A stretch of DNA of 15,884 nt from CSP1-1 sp035620615 (GTDB taxonomy: Archaea > Thermoproteota > Nitrososphaeria > Nitrososphaerales > Nitrosopumilaceae): contig DASPGM010000027.1 of NCBI GenBank assembly GCA_035620615.1, forward strand, positions 1-15,884, read 5' to 3'. The notes below the pieces were generated by a model. The model was not told the DNA's origin, ran no database searches, and saw nothing but the letters and a program-made list of their open reading frames with translations. Each line of letters begins with the position of its first letter. Positions within the stretch are counted from its first letter, which is position 1. Below, piece by piece: positions 1 to 6,051 of this stretch. The translations under genes and the position numbers were made by a program.

Positions 1-671
1 ACTCTAGTCACGTATGACTTGAATATGACCAAAACCTCATCTACTCTCTTTGGCCCCAATCCAATATCAGAGCATATCGCTGAAGCAGTAACATCTTTTG
101 AGGTAACATATGGATAAGTACCATGCCATAAAGAAAGATGAGTTCCTTGGGTACCTTCAACTAGAACATTTTCTTGAGAATCAAGAGCTGCATTTACTTC
201 AGTTGGTATATCACCCAAGTAAGAAGATAGTGACGGGATATCTTTGGCAAGTTTTAGAGTGCGCATAGCTCGCTCAGCATTAGCAGGACCGGTTCCAGAA
301 CCTGTACTTCCAATTGTTTCTTTTAATCTTCCTTTTGAATCTTCATCGAGATGGTGTTGTTCTATAATTCCACAATTATTGTCCACTATAGTTCTATTCG
401 AAACCTGAAAATCATTTATTTCTTTGAGTAAGACTTCGGGATTAATTACTACTCCTGGTCCGATCATTACTTTAGAATTTTTATTTAAAAATCCACTTGG
501 TAACATTCGAATTTTGTAAGTTTTATTACCATCAGTAACAGTGTGACCTGCATTAGGGCCTGCCCCCCCTCTTACTACAATTGAAGGATTATCTTTCATA
601 GCAAGATAAGAAATTATTTTTCCTTTTCCCTCATCTCCAAAAAATCCACCAACTACCACTGTCGAAGGCAT
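1..671 (-). CDS. purA: Adenylosuccinate synthetase (3'-truncated by window edge)
   Basis: This enzyme joins IMP and aspartate using GTP to give adenylosuccinate, the first committed step from IMP to AMP, in the cytoplasm. The first 223 residues are present. The P-loop-like GDEGKGK is at residues 12-18, with the catalytic Asp13 and Lys18. The IMP-binding GGAGPNAGHT with its catalytic His lies at 35-44, GSTGSGTGPA at 121-130, and VEGTQGT followed by HGTYPYVTS at about 171-191. These are family signatures. Archaeal PurA is shorter (about 340 residues) than the bacterial enzyme, so roughly the last third lies beyond base 1. The ATG at 671 is the only start in this frame giving the usual N-terminus beside the GDEGKGK loop. 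A TATA-like cttaaata lies about 28 bases upstream on the minus strand, so the transcript has almost no leader. Confidence 0.96.
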   Translation of the reverse strand, partial: MPSTVVVGGFFGDEGKGKIISYLAMKDNPSIVVRGGAGPNAGHTVTDGNKTYKIRMLPSGFLNKNSKVMIGPGVVINPEVLLKEINDFQVSNRTIVDNNCGIIEQHHLDEDSKGRLKETIGSTGSGTGPANAERAMRTLKLAKDIPSLSSYLGDIPTEVNAALDSQENVLVEGTQGTHLSLWHGTYPYVTSKDVTASAICSDIGLGPKRVDEVLVIFKSYVTR

Positions 672-751
672 ACATGACAAAGCGTTGAGATGTTGTATTT
701 AAGCTAAATTATTGCCCACCATTTTAATATCCTTTTTTTACAAGTGTAATA

Positions 752-1213
752 TTGTCTGAACCAAACTATGCTGGAAATATAATTATAATTTTAGCAAATT
801 TACCAGATTTTCTTAGAACACCGATCTTAAAAAAGAGAATGCTAGAATTTTTTTCAATGACAGAAACCGATCAACGAGAGATAATTAATAATGCTCTTGA
901 GGCAGGTCCCACTATTCCGTTTTCAAATTTTTCAAAATTATTTAAAACTTGGCTTGAGGTTCTAACAAGTGTAACTGAAAAACAAAGGGAAATAATGTTT
1001 TCTAAATATATTGATGAGATTAGTGCTGCTCCTCAAAAATTAATTTCATTTAATTTAGATGGAATTTTTGAGATATTCTTATCACTTGATAATTCAAAAA
1101 AAGAGATTCTTGCAAGTTCTATTAATAGAGTATTTTCTAATTTGGAAGAAGATAGAAAAAAGAAGATATTTTTGATTATTCCTGATAATATTAAAAATCA
1201 TTTAGGGTTTTGA
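752..1213 (+). CDS. Conserved-looking hypothetical protein, 153 aa
   Basis: I do not recognise this protein. It is soluble, with no signal peptide or membrane segment, and is probably mostly helical. It shows a loose internal repetition: hydrophobic helices each followed by charged stretches such as TETDQREI, VTEKQREI and DNSKKEIL, near residues 37-44, 73-80 and 112-119. This suggests three tandem helical units. The TTG start is supported by a TATA-like ttttaatat at about 722-730, 22-30 bases upstream, which fits a leaderless message. The context TTG TCT GAA is identical to the start of the uS11 gene at 12191. Its 3' end overlaps the convergent Zn-ribbon/YggX-like gene by 16 bases. Confidence 0.72.
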   Translation: MSEPNYAGNIIIILANLPDFLRTPILKKRMLEFFSMTETDQREIINNALEAGPTIPFSNFSKLFKTWLEVLTSVTEKQREIMFSKYIDEISAAPQKLISFNLDGIFEIFLSLDNSKKEILASSINRVFSNLEEDRKKKIFLIIPDNIKNHLGF

Positions 1214-1482
1214 GGATCTTCAGGATTACGATTTTTTTCATCAGAAAAATCTACTACATCTCCTTCTGGAGTTCTAACTCCCACAAAAATTTGCTCATTT
1301 TTTTTAAGTAATTTTCTATGATCTGGAAGGGACATATCTAGTCTCATTTCATTCATAACCATTATTCGATATTCTTTCCATCCTTCCCAGCATTGATTAC
1401 AGCAGGGATAAATGGCTGCTTTAGGGTCTAAAGTAGTATCTTCTGGAATTGGATTTTTGCATTTAGTACAGGTTTTACTCAT
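1198..1482 (-). CDS. Zn-ribbon protein with YggX/Fe(II)-trafficking-like core, 94 aa
   Basis: Residues about 31-69 (CWEGWKEYRIMVMNEMRL, then LPDHRKLL and a hydrophobic tail) closely follow the core of the bacterial YggX / Fe(2+)-trafficking family (W-x2-W, a long helix with N-E-x2-L/R, then HRKLL). That family protects Fe-S clusters and handles labile iron. In front is something bacterial YggX lacks: a Zn-ribbon-like N-terminus with C5xxC8 and C27/C28xxC31. The family match is from memory of the bacterial sequence. A role in iron or oxidative-stress handling is inference. The ATG at 1482 opens directly into the first CxxC. The gene diverges from another small Zn-ribbon gene at 1561, and its 3' end runs 16 bases into the neighbour at 752-1213. 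Confidence 0.75.
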   Translation of the reverse strand: MSKTCTKCKNPIPEDTTLDPKAAIYPCCNQCWEGWKEYRIMVMNEMRLDMSLPDHRKLLKKNEQIFVGVRTPEGDVVDFSDEKNRNPEDPQNPK

Positions 1483-1560
1483 GTTATAGAAGCTTATCTA
1501 AACTCCTTTTATCTTTTATTGAAACTAAACCAATAATAATTAATTTGTACTAAATTAGAT

Positions 1561-1770
1561 GTGAAGATAAAGTGCCCAAAATGTAATCAGGGGGCTGAAC
1601 TTGCATCCGATTTTTCTGTAGTCAGATGTGAGCATTGTAAATTAGATATGAGTTATGGAGAATATGTAAAATTTGTTGCACATAATGTTTCTAAATATTC
1701 TGATATATTAGGAGATTATGCAGGTAGTACAGAAGGAGAAACTGCTGGAACTCTAGATGAATGGGATTAG
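1561..1770 (+). CDS. Small zinc-ribbon protein, 69 aa
   Basis: This is a compact protein with a treble-clef or ribbon-type zinc site: C5xxC8 near the start and C23xxC26 fifteen residues later. After it comes a short helical segment (SYGEYVKFVAHNVSKY) and an acidic, glycine-rich tail ending EWD. Nothing points to an enzyme. Such proteins commonly bind nucleic acid or act as adaptors, but no partner is evident. The GTG start has a TATA-like taattaat at about 1536-1543, centred 22 bases upstream, which supports a leaderless GTG. It is divergent from the YggX-like Zn-ribbon gene, with 78 bases between the starts. A hairpin straddles its stop codon (see 1756-1792). Confidence 0.72.
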   Translation: MKIKCPKCNQGAELASDFSVVRCEHCKLDMSYGEYVKFVAHNVSKYSDILGDYAGSTEGETAGTLDEWD

Positions 1771-1792
1771 TCATTTAGTTAAATGATTCATC
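1756..1792 (+). terminator. Hairpin at the end of the zinc-ribbon gene
   Basis: A perfect 7-bp palindrome, tcattta-gt-taaatga (1771-1786), starts at the base after the stop codon. It is enclosed by a second, offset pairing, gatgaa (1756-1761) with ttcatc (1787-1792), leaving a 9-base bulge on the left. It could end transcription of the upstream gene or act as an operator for the gene at 1831. No long T-run follows, so termination is only a guess. Confidence 0.35.
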
Positions 1793-1830
1793 AAGTTAAA
1801 ATAATTAAGTTGAATGAATAATTTGCATAA

Positions 1831-2469
1831 TTGGAATTCTTACTTGAAAATGTTCTAAATTTAATTGGTTTTATTGTAGGTCTTACTATAGGCATTATTG
1901 CATGCATTGGTTACAAAAATACTGGAAGTGCAACTCTATTTAGATTATCAATAGCATTTTTGTCAATTAGCGTTGGATTTTTTGTTGTTTGGTCTGGATA
2001 TATGATAGAGGATTTTATTTTACAACAAGGGCATATAGAGCGTTGGATTCAAACTTTAGGAATTATAATTCAAACAGTAGGATATTTTTTTATTGCATTC
2101 TCACATAGTATTAAATCGTTTTTACCAAAATCAAGATATCTAAGATCAATTGGAATAATGCCACTGTTCATTGTATCTACAATTCATATTGAACATATTT
2201 TTCGAGCAGTATCTTTTATTTTATTGATATATGGTGCTATCGAAACTATTCTTTCTTATTTTGAAGGTAAAAAGAAAGGAACTGTTTTTGTTGCAATGGG
2301 ATTATCATTTCTTGCGTTAGGAGAATTTCTAGGATGGTATTCTTTTGTTTTTCCTGAATCAATATTATATTATCTTTCTATTTCCATTAAAATTGCGGGA
2401 TTAATTTCTCTCTTTATTCCCGTAAGTAAAATTCCATTTATTAAAATTAAATTTGATCCTGAGATCTAA
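1831..2469 (+). CDS. Polytopic membrane protein, about 7 TM helices, 212 aa
   Basis: The protein is dominated by hydrophobic helices at roughly residues 7-27, 36-59, 73-95, 106-122, 124-142, 150-174 and 178-201, separated by short polar loops. The longest polar loops (EDFILQQGHIERW near 61-73 and FEGKKKG near 144-150) suggest seven membrane spans. I see no transporter, channel or enzyme motif. The fold class resembles small 7-TM archaeal proteins of unknown role. The TTG start follows aaataatt (about 1799-1806), centred some 27 bases upstream, as expected for a leaderless transcript. It lies 61 bases after the zinc-ribbon gene on the same strand and upstream of a winged-helix regulator, but each gene seems to have its own promoter. 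Confidence 0.7.
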   Translation: MEFLLENVLNLIGFIVGLTIGIIACIGYKNTGSATLFRLSIAFLSISVGFFVVWSGYMIEDFILQQGHIERWIQTLGIIIQTVGYFFIAFSHSIKSFLPKSRYLRSIGIMPLFIVSTIHIEHIFRAVSFILLIYGAIETILSYFEGKKKGTVFVAMGLSFLALGEFLGWYSFVFPESILYYLSISIKIAGLISLFIPVSKIPFIKIKFDPEI

Positions 2470-2603
2470 ACAGGGTTAAATTCATAGAAAAACTCTATTC
2501 AGAAAAAGGAAAATTGGGCAAATTATATTGTCAATTTCTTTTATCTTCATAGTATATTGAACAATATGGTGTTACTATCATATTCCATGACTAAATCAAA
2601 TAT

Positions 2604-2608
2604 GGAGG
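2604..2608 (+). promoter_or_regulatory. Shine-Dalgarno motif GGAGG
   Basis: GGAGG lies five bases before the ATG at 2614. Most genes here look leaderless, so this site stands out. It argues for the 2614 start of the regulator and for a transcript with a real 5' leader. Confidence 0.6.
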
Positions 2609-2613
2609 CAAAA

Positions 2614-2904
2614 ATGGTGAGCTCATACAGACCTCATATGAAAATTATTGGAGATATTTTATCCACAGCTAGAGATGATTTAGATTCAGAGGATGGGGCA
2701 ACAGTCACTTATCTGATTAGAAAGGCTAATGTTTCACATGTAAGAATTTCAAAAATTCTAAACAATTTAGTTTCGCAAGGATTACTTGAACAAGTAGACT
2801 CACAGGGAGCGTTTAGATATAAAATTAGTCCAAACGGAAGAGAATTTCTTGTAGCATATCAAACCTTTAGTAGATTTGCAGAAAATTTTGGTTTGTTAAT
2901 TTAG
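2614..2904 (+). CDS. Winged-helix DNA-binding transcriptional regulator (copy 1)
   Basis: This is a single-domain archaeal winged-helix protein of about 96 residues. The core helix-turn-helix reads RKANVSHVRISKILNNL, followed by a wing (LEQVDSQGAFRYKISPNGREFL) and a C-terminal helix, YQTFSRFAENFGLLI. It resembles the archaeal HTH_45 / ArnR-type proteins that bind operators as dimers through that last helix. Its targets are unknown. The frame is open back to a TTG at 2557, with further ATGs at 2566, 2587 and 2602. I choose 2614 because a GGAGG motif lies five bases upstream, and because the paralogue at 8850 aligns from exactly this Met-Val. The longer form cannot be excluded. The stop overlaps a tiny acidic ORF on the other strand by four bases. 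Confidence 0.85.
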   Translation: MVSSYRPHMKIIGDILSTARDDLDSEDGATVTYLIRKANVSHVRISKILNNLVSQGLLEQVDSQGAFRYKISPNGREFLVAYQTFSRFAENFGLLI

Positions 2905-2990
2905 TCGTTATCTTCAGAGTTATCTAAATCATCATCTTCAAAATCATCTTCAAATTCGTTATCTTCAAAATCAGTTGGTTTACTTTCCAT
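2901..2990 (-). CDS. Tiny, extremely acidic protein, 29 aa
   Basis: This short frame runs from ATG at 2990 to TAA at 2901. It encodes a peptide made mostly of Asp and Glu: after MESKPTDFED it alternates F/L with D/E runs and ends SEDND. It contains only one Lys and no Arg, so it is strongly anionic and probably disordered. A TATA-like tattaata lies about 33 bases before the ATG, leaving a leader of some 8 bases. It converges on the winged-helix gene with a 4-base tail overlap. Low-complexity GAA/GAT runs can create such frames by chance, so it is tentative. If real it could be a nucleic-acid mimic or a chaperone-like acidic tail. Confidence 0.4.
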   Translation of the reverse strand: MESKPTDFEDNEFEDDFEDDDLDNSEDND

Positions 2991-3109
2991 AAAGTTTCTT
3001 AAATCCTTGAAAAGTAATTATTAATACATATATTTGAAATTATCTTAATATCACCTAAGAGATAGAATTGTTTTAAGATGCAGAAATTAATTACAGTAGG
3101 ATAGTTATT

Positions 3110-3631
3110 TTGAATTTAATTATTACATGTCCAAGGCATTTTGAAGAAGAAGCAAGTAATGAAGTAACGGAAATTCTCACTGATTTAGGAGACAAAACAC
3201 CTAAAATTACGATATCAAATATGCCAGGAATTTTGACTGGGTTTACAAGTCTTGAACCAATTAAATCAATAAAAAAAATAAGGGAAAAAATTCTGGATGA
3301 ACCCTGGTTTATCAGATACTGTCTTCGAATAATTCCAATTCAAGCAGTTTGTAAAACAAGTATTGAGGAAATTGAAGGAGAGATTTTAAAAAAGGCTGAG
3401 ATTATCAAACCCGAAAACAAATATAGAATCACAATTGAAAAAAGAAATTCAAAGATTTCTTCTGAAGAATTGATATCAAAAATTGCAAAAAATTTTACAA
3501 ATAAGGTTTCCCTTGAAAAACCAGATTGGATCATTTTAATTGAGATAATTGGGGAAATAACTGGCATTTCATTTATTCAATCTAACGATGTACTTAGTGT
3601 GGAAAAAACAAAACGTTCCTTATCAGATTAA
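3110..3631 (+). CDS. THUMP-domain protein (Tan1/THUMPD1-like tRNA modification factor)
   Basis: The N-terminus MNLIITCPRHFEEEASNEV and the central and C-terminal pattern (EIEGEILKKAEIIKPENKYRITIEKRNSKISS, then a terminal beta-strand GEITGISF) match the THUMP-domain family related to eukaryotic Tan1/THUMPD1. Those proteins bind tRNA and assist N4-acetylation of cytidine 12. THUMP spans about residues 60-165. No methyltransferase or ThiI catalytic domain is attached, and 173 residues suits a stand-alone adaptor. The role is inferred from the family. The TTG start has a TATA-like aaattaat at about 3083-3090, 22-27 bases upstream. It converges on the ubiquitin-like/Cgi121 fusion gene, overlapping it by nine bases, so two tRNA-modification genes sit tail to tail. 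Confidence 0.8.
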   Translation: MNLIITCPRHFEEEASNEVTEILTDLGDKTPKITISNMPGILTGFTSLEPIKSIKKIREKILDEPWFIRYCLRIIPIQAVCKTSIEEIEGEILKKAEIIKPENKYRITIEKRNSKISSEELISKIAKNFTNKVSLEKPDWIILIEIIGEITGISFIQSNDVLSVEKTKRSLSD

Positions 3632-4399
3632 AATTGCTGCTTTTTCAACAAGTAAATCTTCTAATTTTGATTCAGAATTAATTGCATTCAATTGCTCAGT
3701 ACTAATGTTAAATTTTGATTTCAAAAAAATATGATTATTTTTTAGAATTGGCATTGAAGATATTAATGAATCTAGTTCAATGTATAGTCTAGGAAAATGA
3801 TTTTTTTTACCTATGGCAATAAGGACAAAATCCCCTTCTGGGTTAATCCCTACTCTTTTTATGGCATCATTAATTTGGGTAGTACCAGCAAATCTCAATA
3901 AAATATCTGTTTCAATTTTTTTGGAAAGTAGAATATTATTTAGCTTAGCCAGTAGCGATATACTAATAATTTTTTTTGCATGGGATTTACCTAGAATATA
4001 TTTGGAGGATATTGCTTGAAGGATCAGATTTGGGAATTTTATTCGAAGTTCTTCTAAAAAATTAATGTTAAATTTGGGATTTGCTTGTATATAGAATAAT
4101 TCAATATTTGAATTTGAAATATTAAATTTAATTATTTTAGAGGTACCACCATGTATTATTGGAATAATGCTAATAATATCTCCATTTTTTAGATTAGTTA
4201 ATGTACCATCTAACGCAGAAGAATCAATTCCGTTTATAGCAATTAATAGATTATTTATATCAAAGTCATAATTGTTTTGAGGTTTATTCTTGATTAAAAA
4301 ATCAAGTAGTTGTTGTAAGGTGATGTCATTTTTGTCGATGTCTATTTTATCAACAGAAAATGATTTTTTTGCTCCACCTAAAAATTTTACTTTAAGCAT
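3623..4399 (-). CDS. MoaD/Urm1-like beta-grasp domain fused to KEOPS subunit Cgi121
   Basis: Two domains are visible. Residues 1-85 look like a ubiquitin-like sulfur carrier (MoaD/ThiS/Urm1): a start MLKVKFLGGAKKSF, a leucine-rich helix LQQLLDFLI, the strand NLLIAINGID, the signature LKNGDIISIIP and the terminal HGG at 83-85, encoded at 4145-4153. Residues about 88-258 match Cgi121, the KEOPS/EKC subunit that binds tRNA for t6A37 synthesis: ILGKSHAKKI (135-144), LLRFAGTTQINDAIKRVGI (167-185) and a final helix VEKAAILI. In Urm1 and MoaD the GG ends the protein and is thiocarboxylated. Here it is internal, so it is either a relic or must be exposed by cleavage. A tRNA-modification role is strongly suggested. 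The ATG at 4399 has a TATA-like taatttta about 27 bases upstream. Confidence 0.82.
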   Translation of the reverse strand: MLKVKFLGGAKKSFSVDKIDIDKNDITLQQLLDFLIKNKPQNNYDFDINNLLIAINGIDSSALDGTLTNLKNGDIISIIPIIHGGTSKIIKFNISNSNIELFYIQANPKFNINFLEELRIKFPNLILQAISSKYILGKSHAKKIISISLLAKLNNILLSKKIETDILLRFAGTTQINDAIKRVGINPEGDFVLIAIGKKNHFPRLYIELDSLISSMPILKNNHIFLKSKFNISTEQLNAINSESKLEDLLVEKAAILI

Positions 4400-4445
4400 A
4401 GTGTAAAATTATTCATTGAGGTAAAATTAATCTTTAATCTAGAGA

Positions 4446-4760
4446 CTAGGATGACTCTTCAAGCTCATCTTTTGGAGAGTTTTGTAAATCATCTGAATCA
4501 GTATCATCAGTAATTGTAGATTCATCGTCAGTTGCAGTTACGTCTTTTGCTGCTTGACTTTCTTTTAACAATTGTTCTTCTTTTTCTCTAATTTCCCGCT
4601 TGATGAATTTAGTAATATATCCTGCTAACTCATTTTTTAATCCTTTTGAGCGAACGATAGAAATTTCATTTAATATTTTTTTATTGTTTTGAAAATCAAT
4701 TCCAAATTTCGCTTTATTACTTTCTAAGATTTCCATTGAAAGTTTTTTGATTCTATTCAC
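4446..4760 (-). CDS. rps17e: Small-subunit ribosomal protein eS17 (S17e)
   Basis: Residues 1-60 follow the archaeal/eukaryotic S17e pattern: N-R-I-K-x-L near the start, KFGIDFQNNKKILNEIS in the middle (the family's D-F-x-x-N-K), SKGLKNELAGYITKFIKR at the end. The family domain is about 60 residues. This protein adds about 40, a highly acidic Ser/Thr/Asp tail (TATDDESTITDDTDSDD near 75-91) that is probably disordered. It is part of the 30S subunit. The start is GTG at 4760. A TATA-like ggtataaa sits about 26 bases upstream, at the 3' end of the preceding tatD-like gene, so it has its own leaderless promoter although it lies only 31 bases downstream of that gene on the same strand. Confidence 0.92.
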   Translation of the reverse strand: MNRIKKLSMEILESNKAKFGIDFQNNKKILNEISIVRSKGLKNELAGYITKFIKREIREKEEQLLKESQAAKDVTATDDESTITDDTDSDDLQNSPKDELEESS

Positions 4761-4791
4761 TTATCCCATTATTAGTTGGGGTTTTTTATAC

Positions 4792-5547
4792 CTATATACC
4801 CAGAAATGCATTAGAGTTATTTTCTAATATGATTGACATTTCATCATATGTTTTCTTTAATGTCTTTGAGGCACAAAATATGACGCTAGGGATAAAACTT
4901 ACTTGTGCAGTCTTTAATGAAAAACATCTAGAAAATTTAACTGGCCCGTCAGTCTCTACTAGAATTCTATCTAATTCGGTTTTTGATAATAAAGCCTGTT
5001 TATCATTTGCATAAACTAATAGTGGTCCAAAGGAAACATAAAATCCCAAATCCATGGCTTTTGATAGTTGTTGCTTGTTTCCATCAAACCAATGTAGAAC
5101 CTTTCCTTTAAGCGAATACGAGGGAATAATTTCATAAATTTTGTCAAGGGTTTTTCTAGAATGAATCGAAATGGGTTTTTGTAACTTCTCGGCAAGTCCT
5201 AACTGCTCTTTAAAAAGTTCCTCTTGTCTTTGAAATTCTGAAGGTGACGAAACATATGTTGAATCTAGTCCTATCTCGCCTATTCCTGCAATTTTAGAAT
5301 TATTTTTATTTATTAATTCCTGCATAGGTTCAAAGGTTTCAGTGGATTTTCCTGGATGTATACCAACAAAAGGAAAAATTAGTTCGGATTTTTTTGAAAG
5401 TTCTAATGATTTTTTTGAGGATAAAAGATCCTCAGACACACAGCATGCCTTAATATGCAAAACTTCCATTAATTTTACAATAAATGGAATATCTGAATCA
5501 TATTCAGGATCAGATAGATGTATGTGTGAATCAATTAACCAGTTCAT
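4792..5547 (-). CDS. TatD-family metal-dependent hydrolase/DNase
   Basis: This is an amidohydrolase-fold TIM barrel of 251 residues, the usual TatD length. The two-metal site is complete: DSHIH gives His8 and His10, GEIGLD gives Glu91, SIHSR gives His129, LHWFDG gives His152 and VETDGP gives Asp200. FVGIHPG at 60-66 is also typical. Family members are 3'-5' exonucleases or deoxyribonucleases acting on DNA, and some act in RNA quality control. The true substrate here is unknown. The ATG at 5547 starts two residues before the first strand and has a TATA-like ctatttta about 27 bases upstream. It is divergent from the histone gene and directly upstream of eS17. Confidence 0.92.
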   Translation of the reverse strand: MNWLIDSHIHLSDPEYDSDIPFIVKLMEVLHIKACCVSEDLLSSKKSLELSKKSELIFPFVGIHPGKSTETFEPMQELINKNNSKIAGIGEIGLDSTYVSSPSEFQRQEELFKEQLGLAEKLQKPISIHSRKTLDKIYEIIPSYSLKGKVLHWFDGNKQQLSKAMDLGFYVSFGPLLVYANDKQALLSKTELDRILVETDGPVKFSRCFSLKTAQVSFIPSVIFCASKTLKKTYDEMSIILENNSNAFLGI

Positions 5548-5651
5548 AATTACACCAAATGGATGCTTCCTAAAATAGTCTGCATAAATCGATTCCTTAG
5601 TAGGATTTTTTCACACAAAGTCTTTAATCGATTACTTGAAAAATGCAGGTA

Positions 5652-5873
5652 ATGAAATCATCAGAGCTTGGATTATCTGCCATGTATAGGATTTTAAAAA
5701 AATCAGGAGCCCACAGAGTGAGTGATGAATCAGCTGATGAGTTAAGGAGAATTATAGAAGAAATAGCTCTTTCTATTGCTAAAAGTGCAGTTGATATGTC
5801 ATCTCATGCTGGAAGAAAAACTGTCCGAGGTGAGGATATCAAACTTGCAGCCAAACCTTTTACAAAATTCTAA
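5652..5873 (+). CDS. Archaeal histone
   Basis: This is a single histone-fold protein that packages DNA as dimers or longer multimers. The fold elements are in order: helix 1 (LGLSAMYRILKKSG), loop L1 with HRVS, the long helix 2 (ESADELRRIIEEIALSIAKSAVDMSSHAG), loop L2 with RKTVRGEDI carrying the DNA-binding Arg/Lys, and helix 3 (KLAAKPF). It lacks the long tails of eukaryotic histones. An ATG nine bases further upstream (5643) is also in frame. I prefer 5652 because the TATA-like tctttaat at 5621-5628 is centred about 27 bases before it, against 18 for the other. It diverges from the tatD-like gene and precedes tRNA-Cys by 41 bases. Confidence 0.95.
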   Translation: MKSSELGLSAMYRILKKSGAHRVSDESADELRRIIEEIALSIAKSAVDMSSHAGRKTVRGEDIKLAAKPFTKF

Positions 5874-5914
5874 TCTAAAGAGTTTAATTGTGAATAGCTC
5901 GTTTCTGTGAATAC

Positions 5915-5989
5915 GGTGAGGTGGCAGAGTGGTTATGCGTGGGCCTGCAAAGCCTATCGATAGGGGTTCGAATCCCTTCCTCACCTCCA
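5915..5989 (+). tRNA. tRNA-Cys (GCA), CCA encoded
   Basis: A full cloverleaf folds: acceptor GGTGAGG (5915-5921) with CCTCACC (5979-5985), D-arm gca/tgc, anticodon stem tgggc/gccta around loop CTGCAAA with anticodon GCA at 5947-5949, variable loop tcgat, and T-arm agggg/ccctt around ttcgaat. The discriminator is T, as expected for Cys. The 3' CCA (5987-5989) is encoded in the genome, unlike tRNA-Thr below. A TATA-like tttaattg at about 5883-5890 lies some 25-30 bases upstream, so it has its own promoter. Confidence 0.96.
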
Positions 5990-6022
5990 ATGCTTTGAGT
6001 TATTGTGTAATTACCTGCTTTT

Positions 6023-6030
6023 CTAAATAT
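6023..6030 (+). promoter_or_regulatory. TATA box of the AIPR gene
   Basis: The sequence ctaaatat is centred 25.5 bases before the TTG at 6052. This is the distance expected between an archaeal TATA box and a leaderless start, and it supports TTG as the true start of the AIPR gene. Confidence 0.55.
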
Positions 6031-6051
6031 AGAGAATTTTAGAATAATAGT

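Noticed and set aside
5799..5990. Open frame of 63 codons on the minus strand across the histone end and tRNA-Cys
   Set aside because: It overlaps a confirmed tRNA and the histone gene on the other strand and has no supporting motif.
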